From Achromobacter sp. RTa (GTDB taxonomy: Bacteria; Pseudomonadota; Gammaproteobacteria; Burkholderiales; Burkholderiaceae_B), in the NCBI RefSeq assembly GCF_000757485.1, contig NZ_JPYO01000002.1:87975-151974 (forward strand): a stretch of 64,000 bases of DNA, given 5' to 3'. The position numbers were made by a program, and so were the translations under genes. This document shows positions 37,925 through 46,498 of the stretch, one piece after another. Each line of letters starts with the position of its first letter. Within the stretch, counting starts at the first letter, position 1. The notes beneath the pieces were generated by a model. The model was not told where the DNA came from. It saw nothing but the letters and a program-made list of their open reading frames with translations, and did no database searches.

Positions 37925-39285
37925 TCCGCGTTCTTGCAGTGCTGGCCGGCCTGGCCCTGAGCCTGGTCTGCGCGGCTGCGCAGGCGGCGCCCGAAATGCT
38001 CGAGTTGCAGGTGGGCGAAACGCGGATCCTGTCGCATCCCGGCGTTCGGCGCGTGGCCATTGGCAATGGCCAGGTGCTTGGAGCGGTGGCGGCGGAAGGG
38101 CGCGATGTCGTGGTCTTCGCGCGCGCGGAGGGCGTGTCGTCGATGCATGTCTGGACAGGGGCGGGCCGGGCCAAGGCTTACGAGCTGCGCGTCGTCGCGG
38201 CTGGCGCGCCGCGGCTGCGGGCCGAGGTTCGCGACTTGCTTGCCCGTATCCCGGGCGCGCGCAGTTCCGAGGTGGGCGGGCGGATCCTGATCGAAGGCGA
38301 TGATCTTTCCGATGATGACCGTTCGCGGATCGCCGCCCTGGCCGAGCGCTATCCCGCCGTGTTGGATTTCACCGGGCAGGTGGGGTGGGACCGCATGGTG
38401 TTGCTGGACGTGCAGGTGGTCGAAATCCCCACGTCCAGGCTGAAGGAGATGGGCGTGCGCTGGGACGGAGTGAGCCAGGGTGGCATCAACGCAGGCCTGG
38501 CGTGGGACGGAGGGTCCCTCGGGCGCCTGAACCGTCCAGGCGAAGCCGTGATCGAAACCGCGAGGCCAGTCACAGCGGCAGCCGGTTATTTCGGCGTCAA
38601 TGCCTTGCTGTCGGCCCGCATTGCCGCGCTGGCCCAGAGCGGCGAGGCCGTCATGCTCGCCCAGCCCCAGCTGCTCGCGCGCAGCGGCGCCAGCGCGACC
38701 TTTCTGGCTGGCGGGGAAGTGCCCTATGCGTCGACCGATTCCCGCGGCAATCCCACCACGATGTTCAAGCCGTACGGGGTGTCGCTCAGGATCACTCCCC
38801 GCATCGATCGCAATGGCGTCATCCGGTCCTTGATCGAAGTGGAGGCCAGCTCTGTCGACACCTCCTTGAGTGTGGCAGGCGGGCCCGCGCTGCGCACGCG
38901 CCGAGCGTCCACCGAATTCAACGTCCGATCCGGCAATACGCTGGTCATCGGCGGGTTCCTGTCGCGCGAGCGCGCCAGCGAGGTCAACGGCCTGCCCTGG
39001 CTGCAGGACGTTCCCATCCTGGGCGCATTGTTCTCATCGCGCCGCTACCAGTTGCGCGAAACCGAGTTGGCGATATTCGTCACGCCCAAGATCATTTCGC
39101 AGGGGGAGCCCGCCATGGCGGACCGGGTGCGGCGGGGCCGCGACGCGCTGGATGCCGCCTTTCCCGAACCGCCCCGACTCGGCACCGCGGCGCCTGCCGC
39201 CGGCAGCGGGTGGGATCCGTATTCGGGCGCGGGCTCTCAATGGGTTTCGCTGGAGCCAGACGGCCATGTCCCGTATAAGGAGTAA
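37921..39285 (+). CDS. cpaC: Tad secretin CpaC/RcpA
   Basis: 454 residues. Sec signal peptide (about 1-22, ending AAQAA), N-terminal pilus/secretin domain (BON-like, residues 25-110), and a C-terminal secretin core with LLDVQVVEIPTSRLKEMG, AQPQLLARSGASATFLAGGEVP and RSGNTLVIGGFL. It forms the outer-membrane channel for the Tad pilus. Followed by the tadA start after 4 bases. Confidence 0.93.
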   Translation: MIRVLAVLAGLALSLVCAAAQAAPEMLELQVGETRILSHPGVRRVAIGNGQVLGAVAAEGRDVVVFARAEGVSSMHVWTGAGRAKAYELRVVAAGAPRLRAEVRDLLARIPGARSSEVGGRILIEGDDLSDDDRSRIAALAERYPAVLDFTGQVGWDRMVLLDVQVVEIPTSRLKEMGVRWDGVSQGGINAGLAWDGGSLGRLNRPGEAVIETARPVTAAAGYFGVNALLSARIAALAQSGEAVMLAQPQLLARSGASATFLAGGEVPYASTDSRGNPTTMFKPYGVSLRITPRIDRNGVIRSLIEVEASSVDTSLSVAGGPALRTRRASTEFNVRSGNTLVIGGFLSRERASEVNGLPWLQDVPILGALFSSRRYQLRETELAIFVTPKIISQGEPAMADRVRRGRDALDAAFPEPPRLGTAAPAAGSGWDPYSGAGSQWVSLEPDGHVPYKE

Positions 39286-39289
39286 AGCT

Positions 39290-40978
39290 GTGCTCGCCAT
39301 AGAAATGACATTCGAGGATGCGGCCGTGAAGAGGCTCGAAGCCGCCGCGCCATTGTTGATCGGCAGGGGCGCGCATTGCGGGCTGCGCATCGCGAACTGG
39401 CGGGTAGGGCGGCAGCACGCCCGCCTGCTCCTCGAGGATGCCGATATCGTCCTGGAAGACCTGGGCACGCTGGCCGGCACCATGGTCAACGGAGCCCGGG
39501 TAGTGCGCCACGCTCCCGTGCTGCCCGGCGACGACATCCTGATCGGACCATGCCGGTTGCGCGTGTCGCTGTCGTTGGCGAACCCAGGCGAGCCCGAGGG
39601 CGGCGGTGCGGCCTCCAGCCCAGGGGCCATCGGGCAAGCGCGGGCCGATGCCGTTCCTGAGCCTTCGCCCGTGCCTCCGATGGCCCGGCCTCCGCAGCAC
39701 CAACTGCAGGAACGTCGGCGCCTGCATGCCGCGCTGCTCGACGCGCTGGATTTGCGCCGGCGTGACGTGGCCGGCATGAGCGATGGCATGCTGCGTGCGG
39801 AGGCCGAACGCCTGCTGACGCAGATCGTTGCTGCGGACGCGGACCTTCCCCCTGGCGCGGACCGGGCGGCGCTGTGCCGCGAGGTGCTGGACGAGGCGGT
39901 CGGCCTGGGCCCCCTGGAACCGCTGCTCGCCGCGAGCGATATCACCGAGATTATGGTCAACCGCTACGACGAGATTTATGTGGAGCGTGGCGGCCGGCTG
40001 TGGCGCCACCTGGCGGCATTCACCAGCGAGCAATCGGTGCGGTGGGCGATCGAACGCATCGTGACGCCCTTGGGGCGGCGCATCGACGAGAGCTCGCCGA
40101 TGGTCGATGCCCGGCTTTCGGATGGCTCTCGGGTCCACGCCATCATCCCGCCCGTTGCGATGAAGGGGGCCAGCCTGACCATACGCAAATTTCCGCGGCA
40201 GCGTCCCCGCATGCCCGACCTGATCGCGGCGGGGTCCTTGAGCGGCGCCATGGCGCAGTTCCTGGCGTTGTGCGTCAAGATGCGCAAGAACCTCGTGGTC
40301 TCGGGCGGCACAGGCTCCGGCAAGACGACGCTGCTGAACATCCTCTCCAACGAAATCCCGGACGGCGAACGGGTCGTCACCATCGAAGATGCCGCGGAGC
40401 TGTGCCTGAACCACGATCATCTGGTCGCGCTGGAAGCCCGGCCCGCCAATCAGGAGGGCCGCGGGCGCATCGATATCCGCGAACTCGTGCGCAACGCGCT
40501 GCGGATGCGGCCCGACCGCATCGTGGTGGGCGAATGCCGCGGGCCGGAGGCGTTCGACATGCTGACCGCCATGAACACCGGGCACGAAGGCTCATTGACG
40601 ACTCTTCATGCGAACTCCCCGCGTGACGCCCTGGGGCGGCTGGAATCGATGATACTGATGGCCGGCCTGGACCTGCCGCTGCCGGCCGTGCGCGAACACA
40701 TCGCCGCCAGCGTCGACCTCGTCATACAGCAGGCAAGGCTGGCGGACGGGCAGCGCGTGGTGACGTCGGTCGCCGAAGTCGCCGGCATGGAAAGCGGGCG
40801 CATCCTGCTGCAAGACCTGTTCCGGTACGACCGTCACCACGGCTTCGCGGGATGCGGCGCCTTGCCTGGTTTCGCCAGGGAATGGGCCGAAAGCGGCGTG
40901 GCCTTAGACGCGGCCTGGTTCTCAGGCGCGGCGGGCCGGGAGGCCGGCGCATCGGTGTTCGCGCAGGGGCTGCCGTGA
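39290..40978 (+). CDS. tadA: FHA-TadA fusion ATPase of the Tad system
   Basis: 562 residues from GTG 39290, with AAGGAG seven bases upstream; an ATG at 39266 lies inside cpaC. Residues about 20-90 form an FHA-like domain ([29 protein letters not shown]), a phospho-Thr reader not present in classical TadA. Residues 190-520 are the type II/IV secretion ATPase: Walker A GGTGSGKT (339-346), Asp box [26 protein letters not shown] and the His box [12 protein letters not shown]. It powers pilus assembly. GTGA overlap with tadB. Confidence 0.93.
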   Translation: MLAIEMTFEDAAVKRLEAAAPLLIGRGAHCGLRIANWRVGRQHARLLLEDADIVLEDLGTLAGTMVNGARVVRHAPVLPGDDILIGPCRLRVSLSLANPGEPEGGGAASSPGAIGQARADAVPEPSPVPPMARPPQHQLQERRRLHAALLDALDLRRRDVAGMSDGMLRAEAERLLTQIVAADADLPPGADRAALCREVLDEAVGLGPLEPLLAASDITEIMVNRYDEIYVERGGRLWRHLAAFTSEQSVRWAIERIVTPLGRRIDESSPMVDARLSDGSRVHAIIPPVAMKGASLTIRKFPRQRPRMPDLIAAGSLSGAMAQFLALCVKMRKNLVVSGGTGSGKTTLLNILSNEIPDGERVVTIEDAAELCLNHDHLVALEARPANQEGRGRIDIRELVRNALRMRPDRIVVGECRGPEAFDMLTAMNTGHEGSLTTLHANSPRDALGRLESMILMAGLDLPLPAVREHIAASVDLVIQQARLADGQRVVTSVAEVAGMESGRILLQDLFRYDRHHGFAGCGALPGFAREWAESGVALDAAWFSGAAGREAGASVFAQGLP

Positions 40979-41820
40979 TCTGGCTGGCCGCCGGCGGCGC
41001 GATGGTTTGCGCGGTGGTGCTGGCCTGGCGAGCGCAGGCGTGGTTCGCGCCCGCGTTGCGGCGCTACCGGGAGGTCTACACCCAGGAAGCCGGCCTGCGG
41101 CTGAGCGAAGTGTTCCTGTTCATAGACCCCGCGCAACTCTGGGCGGGCGCCGTAGCATGCGCGGGCTTGGCCGCCGCGCTGGTCTTTTCCATTACGGGCA
41201 GCGGCGTTGCGGCCGCCCTGGGCGCGGCGCTGGCGTCGCGCGCGCCACGCGCAGTCGTCGATGCGCTGCGGCGCAGGCGCGCGCGCCGCTTCGAGCAGCA
41301 GTTGCCTATGGCCTTGTTGATGCTGGCGTCCGCGTTGCGCGCAGGCGTGGCGCTGGCCACGGGCCTGCGCCACGTCGTCGAACAGAGCGGCGCGCCGTTG
41401 GCCCAGGAGTTCGGGCTGATGCTGCGTGAGCAGCGCATGGGCGTGCCCTGGGACAACGCGCTGGAAAACCTGCAAGGCCGCATGCCCGCCGACTCGACCG
41501 CGCTGGTGGTGGCGGCCATGCGCATCGCCGCGCAGACGGGCGGCAACCTGGCCGAGGCGCTCGAAAGCATCGCCCATACCTTGAGAGCCAGGCTGCAATT
41601 GCAAGCCAAGCTGCTTGCCTTGACGTCCCAGGGCCGATTGCAGGCCTGGATCGTGGGGGCGCTGCCCCTTTTCCTGCTTGCCGTGCTGAATCGCCTGGAG
41701 CCGGAGATCATGGGCTTGCTGTGGAGCACGCCGCTGGGGTGGGCCGTGCTGGCGGTCGTGGCAGTGCTGGAGATTGCCGGAGTGCTGCTGATCCGCCGCA
41801 TCATCCGGATCGACATCTGA
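40975..41820 (+). CDS. tadB: Tad inner-membrane protein TadB
   Basis: 281 residues from GTG 40975, overlapping the tadA stop (GTGA). Membrane helices at the N-terminus (about 2-20), near 60-85 and at the C-terminus (two helices). It has the GspF-like cytoplasmic core with LPMALLMLASALRAG and MRIAAQTGGNLAEALE. Partner of TadC as the platform for the TadA ATPase. Confidence 0.9.
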   Translation: MIWLAAGGAMVCAVVLAWRAQAWFAPALRRYREVYTQEAGLRLSEVFLFIDPAQLWAGAVACAGLAAALVFSITGSGVAAALGAALASRAPRAVVDALRRRRARRFEQQLPMALLMLASALRAGVALATGLRHVVEQSGAPLAQEFGLMLREQRMGVPWDNALENLQGRMPADSTALVVAAMRIAAQTGGNLAEALESIAHTLRARLQLQAKLLALTSQGRLQAWIVGALPLFLLAVLNRLEPEIMGLLWSTPLGWAVLAVVAVLEIAGVLLIRRIIRIDI

Positions 41821-41832
41821 GGGGATAACGCG

Positions 41833-42705
41833 ATGTGGCTGTACCTGGGGGTGTTGGCCGCGGGGCTGGGCGCGAGCTGGCTGGCATGGGTGATCCTGCA
41901 GCCGCTGCTGCTGGAAAAGCAGGACGCCTCCGCGACGCTGCCTTGGTGGTGGCGCGCGGCCTGGCCATGGGTATCGGCCGTGGCGCCGCTGGCGGGGCCC
42001 TTGTGCTCCTGGCGCTGGCGGCTGCGCCTGACCCGTGCGATCGAACAGGCATCGCTGCCTGCCGGCATCGGTTACGCGCATCTGGCGGCGCTGGGCTGGA
42101 GCGCGGCCGTGGCGGCGGCCGGAGTGACGGCGGCCGGCGCCATTGCCCTGACGCAGGCGCGGCCCTGGGAGTGGGGAGCGTGGTCGGCGGTGGCCGCGCT
42201 GATGGCCGCCTCCGCGCCGGGGCTCTGGCTGCGAGATCTTGGCCGGCAGCGGCGCCGCGCCATCGAGCGCGACCTGCCGTTCGTGTTCGACATGATGACG
42301 CTATGCGTGGAGGCGGGGCTGAGCGTCCAGGGCGCTCTGCAGCTGGCGGCCCAAAGCGGGCCGCCCGGCGTGCTGCGTGATGCGCTGGCGGACGCCCTGG
42401 CCGAAATGCGGGCGGGCGTTTCCCGCAGCGCGGCGATCAAGGCCCTGGCGGATCGCAGCAACAGCCCGCTCGCGCGCAACTGGGCCGCCGCCGTGGCGCA
42501 GGCCGAGGCCTTGGGGATCAGCCTGGGGCCGGTGCTGAGGGCGCAGGCCGCCCAGTGCCGCAGCGATCGCCATGTGCGCGCGGAACAATTGGCGATGCAG
42601 GCGCCGGTGAAAATGCTGCTGCCCCTGATCGGCTGCATTTTCCCGTGCACGTTCATCGTGCTGGCCTTTCCGATCGCGGTGCAGTTGCTGCAGAGTGTGC
42701 AATGA
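41833..42705 (+). CDS. tadC: Tad inner-membrane protein TadC
   Basis: 290 residues. Several membrane helices and the GspF-like segment LPFVFDMMTLCVEAGLSVQGALQLAA, characteristic of TadC. The C-terminal helix IGCIFPCTFIVLAFP is preceded by VKMLLPL. Its stop overlaps the ATG of the DUF192 gene (ATGA). Confidence 0.9.
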   Translation: MWLYLGVLAAGLGASWLAWVILQPLLLEKQDASATLPWWWRAAWPWVSAVAPLAGPLCSWRWRLRLTRAIEQASLPAGIGYAHLAALGWSAAVAAAGVTAAGAIALTQARPWEWGAWSAVAALMAASAPGLWLRDLGRQRRRAIERDLPFVFDMMTLCVEAGLSVQGALQLAAQSGPPGVLRDALADALAEMRAGVSRSAAIKALADRSNSPLARNWAAAVAQAEALGISLGPVLRAQAAQCRSDRHVRAEQLAMQAPVKMLLPLIGCIFPCTFIVLAFPIAVQLLQSVQ

Positions 42706-43634
42706 GCGGCCGGACGCCCTTGCCGCGGGGGCGCTTCAGGCTGTTGAAGGTATCGCGCTGGCCGGGTCGGATGCGAGGTTTGCTGGGCAGGCCGGCGCCG
42801 GGACCGCGTTGCGGCATCCTGCTGGTGCCGTGCGCGGGCGTGCACACCTTCGGCATGCGCCACGCCATCGACGTGGCCTTCGTGTCGCCGGCCGGGCGGG
42901 TGGTGGGGGTGCGCAGGGCGCTGGCGCCCTGGCGAGTGGCCTTATGCCTGGGCGCCGCCGCCGTCGTCGAGATGCGCGCTGGCGTTCTCGATGCCGAATA
43001 CGGAGGTATAGGCGGGATAGAAGCTGCAATACAGCACGCCGCCCGCGGCGATATTGAACGGTATCTGCAGCGTGCCCGCGAACTGCGGAGACAGGCCGAT
43101 GGCGACCAGCAGGCCGGCGCAGAGGTCGATGAACAGGAACACCAGGACCCAGGTGGCGCCATAGACCAGGAAGGGCAATTTGTTGCGCCAGCAGGCGATG
43201 CCGGAGAAGAACAGCGCCTGGACCAGGCGCAGTCCGTGCCAGGCCACCAGCACCGGCGCATGCCAGAAGAGCGCCGCGATCACCACATAGACGATGGCGA
43301 ACAGTGTGAGGGGAACCGCCATCGCCGACAGGATGGGCGCCATGGTCTTTTCGACGGAGGCGATGCGCATTCCCTCGACCATCGCATCGGTGAAGGGCAG
43401 GAAGATTACGAGGCCGGCCACCATGCACAGCGCGGCATACAGCAGCCCCATCAGGAACAGCTTCCTGAAGACGCCGGGCTGCTTGAGCGGTTTGGCCCAC
43501 ATCGAGGGCAGCATGATGCGGTCTGCCTCGACATGCTTGCATGCGGACAGTGTCATCAGGGTGATGATGGGCATCAGCGCCACGACCAGGATCGGCCCGA
43601 CAGGCGGCGTCGCGGTGGCGAAGATGACAAGTAG
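42702..43634 (+). CDS. DUF192 protein with abnormal, probably truncated 3' end
   Basis: The first about 95 residues are DUF192-like: RMRGLLGRPAPG, GVHTFGMRHAIDVAFV, GRVVGVRRALAPWR and AAAVVEMRAG. Where the usual short C-terminal strand should follow, the frame instead runs antisense through the convergent membrane-protein gene to a stop at 43634, giving 310 residues, the last 200 of which look non-natural (Gln/Asp/His-rich). The family is normally about 110-160 residues. It is probably a truncated gene whose end was lost when the neighbour's 3' end came to lie here. The last gene of the Tad operon by overlap. Confidence 0.5.
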   Translation: MSGRTPLPRGRFRLLKVSRWPGRMRGLLGRPAPGPRCGILLVPCAGVHTFGMRHAIDVAFVSPAGRVVGVRRALAPWRVALCLGAAAVVEMRAGVLDAEYGGIGGIEAAIQHAARGDIERYLQRARELRRQADGDQQAGAEVDEQEHQDPGGAIDQEGQFVAPAGDAGEEQRLDQAQSVPGHQHRRMPEERRDHHIDDGEQCEGNRHRRQDGRHGLFDGGDAHSLDHRIGEGQEDYEAGHHAQRGIQQPHQEQLPEDAGLLERFGPHRGQHDAVCLDMLACGQCHQGDDGHQRHDQDRPDRRRRGGEDDK

Positions 43635-43745
43635 GCTGATGGCCATGGCCCAGGTGAACATGGCCAGGGGTTGCTTGCGGAACAGACGGAAGCCGTCTCG
43701 GACCCATTGCCAGCCGGATGCCGCGGGTAGGAATGCTGCTTGCAT
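42942..43745 (-). CDS. BPSS1780-family multi-pass membrane protein
   Basis: 267 residues with about six hydrophobic helices, starting MQAAFLPAASGWQWVRDGFRLFRKQPLAMF, the recognisable N-terminus of a betaproteobacterial membrane family without known function. It ends in a polar tail HLDDGGGAQA that overlaps the DUF192-like coding region on the other strand. It has its own upstream region shared with thrB. ATG start. Confidence 0.8.
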   Translation of the reverse strand: MQAAFLPAASGWQWVRDGFRLFRKQPLAMFTWAMAISLLVIFATATPPVGPILVVALMPIITLMTLSACKHVEADRIMLPSMWAKPLKQPGVFRKLFLMGLLYAALCMVAGLVIFLPFTDAMVEGMRIASVEKTMAPILSAMAVPLTLFAIVYVVIAALFWHAPVLVAWHGLRLVQALFFSGIACWRNKLPFLVYGATWVLVFLFIDLCAGLLVAIGLSPQFAGTLQIPFNIAAGGVLYCSFYPAYTSVFGIENASAHLDDGGGAQA

Positions 43746-43809
43746 GGCTCTCTAGAAGGGGGAATCTCTCAAAAAGGGACGCTATACGCCATTATGGGGG
43801 GCACGACGG

Positions 43810-44778
43810 TTACGGCAACATGGGCAGGCCCGCGCGGTGGCGCGCTCGCAACACTCTTTCAAAATGCCGCGGGTCGTGCGGCTTGAGGGTCTGGGCGGGC
43901 CGAGGCAGGAAAAAGTCATACAGGCGCGATATCCAGAACCGCAACGCGGCCGCGCGCAGCATCAGGGGCCAGACTTCGCGCTCGGCATTGGTGAAGGGCC
44001 GCTCGGCGGCATAGGCGCCCAGCCAGGATTCCACCAATTCGGGGACGAATTCGCCCGTGTCCCGCTCGATGCACCAGTCATTGACGCTGACCGCCACGTC
44101 GAACAGCCAGGTGTCGCAACCGGCGAAATAGAAGTCGATGATGCCGCCCATGAGCGGGTCCTCGAAGGTTCCGGCGAACAGCACGTTGTCGCGGAAGAGG
44201 TCGCAGTGGGCCGGGCCGGTCTGCAGCGCCTGCCAGGCCGGCGTTGCTGCGGCCGCTTCCTGGGCGGCCAGCTCGGAGCTCAGCAGCTGGGCCTGGCCGG
44301 GTTCCAGGAAGGGCATGACCTTGGGCGCCGTTTCCAGCCACCACGGCAGCCCGCGCAGGTTGGGCTGGCGCAGCGGGAAGTCCTGGGCGGCCAGGTGGGC
44401 GCGGGCCAGCGTGGCGCCCGCCAGGGCGCAATGCGCGGGACCGGGGGCGGGCTCGTAGCCCCCGGGCAGGCGCGAGACGATGGCGCAAGGCTTGCCGTGC
44501 AGGGTCGTCAGGCGCGTGCCGTCCCGCAGGGTCTGGGGGCGCGGAACCGGAATGCCGCGTTCGGCCAGGTGGTACATCAGTTCGATATAGAACGGCAACT
44601 GGGCGTGCGTCAGGACCTCGAACAGCGTCAGCACATATTCGCCGCGGGTCGTATACAGGAAATAATTGGTGTTCTCGATACCCGCCGTAATCCCCCGCAG
44701 CGAGATGAACTCGCCCAGGTCGAAATGCGCCAGGAGGGCGCGTGCGTCGTCGTCGGATACGGGAGTGAATACGGCCAT
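43810..44778 (-). CDS. thrB: Homoserine kinase (ThrB, aminoglycoside-phosphotransferase fold)
   Basis: 322 residues from the ATG giving MAVFTPVSDDDARALL. This is the APH-fold homoserine kinase found in many proteobacteria, not the GHMP type. Motifs: ITAGIENTNYFL (nucleotide loop), the catalytic loop HCDLFRDN and the Mg-binding IDFYFAG. It phosphorylates homoserine on the way to threonine. Divergent from dusA, with 177 bases between. Confidence 0.94.
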   Translation of the reverse strand: MAVFTPVSDDDARALLAHFDLGEFISLRGITAGIENTNYFLYTTRGEYVLTLFEVLTHAQLPFYIELMYHLAERGIPVPRPQTLRDGTRLTTLHGKPCAIVSRLPGGYEPAPGPAHCALAGATLARAHLAAQDFPLRQPNLRGLPWWLETAPKVMPFLEPGQAQLLSSELAAQEAAAATPAWQALQTGPAHCDLFRDNVLFAGTFEDPLMGGIIDFYFAGCDTWLFDVAVSVNDWCIERDTGEFVPELVESWLGAYAAERPFTNAEREVWPLMLRAAALRFWISRLYDFFLPRPAQTLKPHDPRHFERVLRARHRAGLPMLP

Positions 44779-44955
44779 TGATATGCGGGGGTTAGAGGTT
44801 AACGGACGCTTGGACATGCCTGTGCGGCGGCGCAATTTTAGACCACATGGCGGGCGGGCCTGTCCGCCGTTCGGAGGGCGGACGGAACCCGGCGCCGGGC
44901 ATAATCCCGCCAAGCACCGTAAAATACCGCATCCCCTTGTTTTGTAGAGTGATTC

Positions 44956-45972
44956 TTGGACTCCCCCGATTGGCGGCTGTGCGTCGCCCCGATGATTGAT
45001 GTGACCGACCGCCACTGCCGCTATTTCCACCGGCTGCTGGCGCCGCGCGCGCGCCTGTACACGGAAATGATCACCACTGGCGCGCTGCTGTACGGCAATG
45101 TCGAGCGTCACCTGGACTTCGACGAGGCCGAGCACCCCGTGGCGTTGCAGCTGGGCGGCAGCGAGCCCGACGCGCTGGCCCAATCGGCGCGGTTGGGGCG
45201 GCAATGGGGCTACGACGAGATCAACCTGAATTGCGGCTGCCCCTCGGAACGGGTGCAGAAGGGAGCCTTCGGCGCCTGCTTGATGGCCGAGCCCGCTCTG
45301 GTCGCCGATTGCATGAAAGCCATGCAGGACGCCGTGGACATCCCGGTCACGGTCAAGCACCGGCTGGGGCTGGATTATGACGAGTCCTACGAATTTGTCC
45401 GGGATTTCGTGGGCAAGATCTACGACACGGGATGCCGGATATTCATTGCCCACGCCCGCAATGCGGTGCTCAAGGGCCTCACGCCCAAGGACAACCGCGA
45501 AATCCCGCCCCTGCGCTACGACGTGGTTCGGCAGCTCAAGCGTGATTTTCCGGATTGCACCTTCGTGCTGAACGGCGGGCTGGCCGACGCGGAGCAATCG
45601 GTGCGCGCCGCAGGCGATTTCGATGGCGTGATGCTGGGCCGCGCCGCGTGGCACACGCCGCGCGTGCTGTCCGAGATTTCCTTGCAGCTGTGGCCGTCCT
45701 TGCGGCTGCCCAGCGATGCCCAGGTCGTGGACGCCATGACCGAATACGCCGCGCGCCAAGTGGCGCGGGGCGTGCCGTTGCGGGTGATGACGCGGCCCAT
45801 GCTGGGCCTGGTGAACGGGCAGACGGGCGCGCGCCGCTGGCGCCGGATGCTGTCCGATCCGGCCTTGCTGGCCGCGAATCGGCCGGAACTCATCTACGAC
45901 GCCTGGCGCAGCCAGCGGCATGCGCCTGACGTGCGCGGCGCCGCCTGTGAGGCGGCGCCGGCGGGGGCGTGA
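44956..45972 (+). CDS. dusA: tRNA-dihydrouridine(20/20a) synthase
   Basis: 338 residues from a TTG (no in-frame ATG upstream of APMIDV). FMN-dependent TIM barrel with CVAPMIDVTDRHCR, catalytic Cys in NCGCPSERVQ (C95) and the DusA-specific HARNAVLKGLTPKDNREIPPL. It reduces U20/U20a in tRNA D-loops. The Ala-rich extension after about 325 is not conserved. Confidence 0.95.
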   Translation: MDSPDWRLCVAPMIDVTDRHCRYFHRLLAPRARLYTEMITTGALLYGNVERHLDFDEAEHPVALQLGGSEPDALAQSARLGRQWGYDEINLNCGCPSERVQKGAFGACLMAEPALVADCMKAMQDAVDIPVTVKHRLGLDYDESYEFVRDFVGKIYDTGCRIFIAHARNAVLKGLTPKDNREIPPLRYDVVRQLKRDFPDCTFVLNGGLADAEQSVRAAGDFDGVMLGRAAWHTPRVLSEISLQLWPSLRLPSDAQVVDAMTEYAARQVARGVPLRVMTRPMLGLVNGQTGARRWRRMLSDPALLAANRPELIYDAWRSQRHAPDVRGAACEAAPAGA

Positions 45973-46001
45973 GCTGCGGCGGACGCCGCTAGCGGGCCAG
46001 G

Positions 46002-46460
46002 TCAGGGCTTGGCCGGTTCGGCGCTTTCGGTCGGCCAGTCGCGGATGTAGGCCTTCAGCATGTTGTTCTCGAATTGCTGGGCCGCCACGATGGCCTGGGC
46101 CATGTCGTAGAACGAAATCACGCCCATCAACGTGGGGCCGTCCATGACCGGGATGTAGCGCGCGTGCTTTTCGAGCATCAGGCGCTGCACTTCCTCGGCG
46201 CTGGTGTTGGGCGACACGCTGACCGGCGCGTCGTCCATGATGGAGCGGATCGTGGTTTCGCCTGCGCCGCCATGCGCATGCATGTGCCGGATGATCTCGC
46301 GGAAGGTGAGCATGCCGGTCAACGTGCCGAATTCCATGATCACGAGCGAGCCGATATCCTGCTCGCTCATCGTTTGCACGGCCTGGGACACAGGCATGTC
46401 GGGCGACGCCGTATAGAGCGTATCGCCCTTGACGCGCAAAATCTCGCTGACCTTCAACAT
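46002..46460 (-). CDS. Protein with paired CBS domains
   Basis: 152 residues made of two CBS repeats: about 8-65 (LYTASPDMPVSQAVQTM ... GMLTFREIIRHM) and 76-135 (VSVSPNTSAEEVQRLM ... GVISFYDMAQAIV). Such Bateman modules bind adenine nucleotides. GGAGGAACCG precedes the ATG on the minus strand. Target unknown. It follows the YihY-type gene on the same strand after 38 bases and may be cotranscribed with it. Confidence 0.92.
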   Translation of the reverse strand: MLKVSEILRVKGDTLYTASPDMPVSQAVQTMSEQDIGSLVIMEFGTLTGMLTFREIIRHMHAHGGAGETTIRSIMDDAPVSVSPNTSAEEVQRLMLEKHARYIPVMDGPTLMGVISFYDMAQAIVAAQQFENNMLKAYIRDWPTESAEPAKP

Positions 46461-46498
46461 CGGTTCCTCCTGGGCGGACTACGCCCGAATGCTATTTA

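Noticed and set aside
44779..45921. Minus-strand extension of the thrB frame across dusA
   Set aside because: The thrB frame is open upstream, but homoserine kinase homology starts exactly at MAVFTPVSDDDA; the extension is antisense to dusA.
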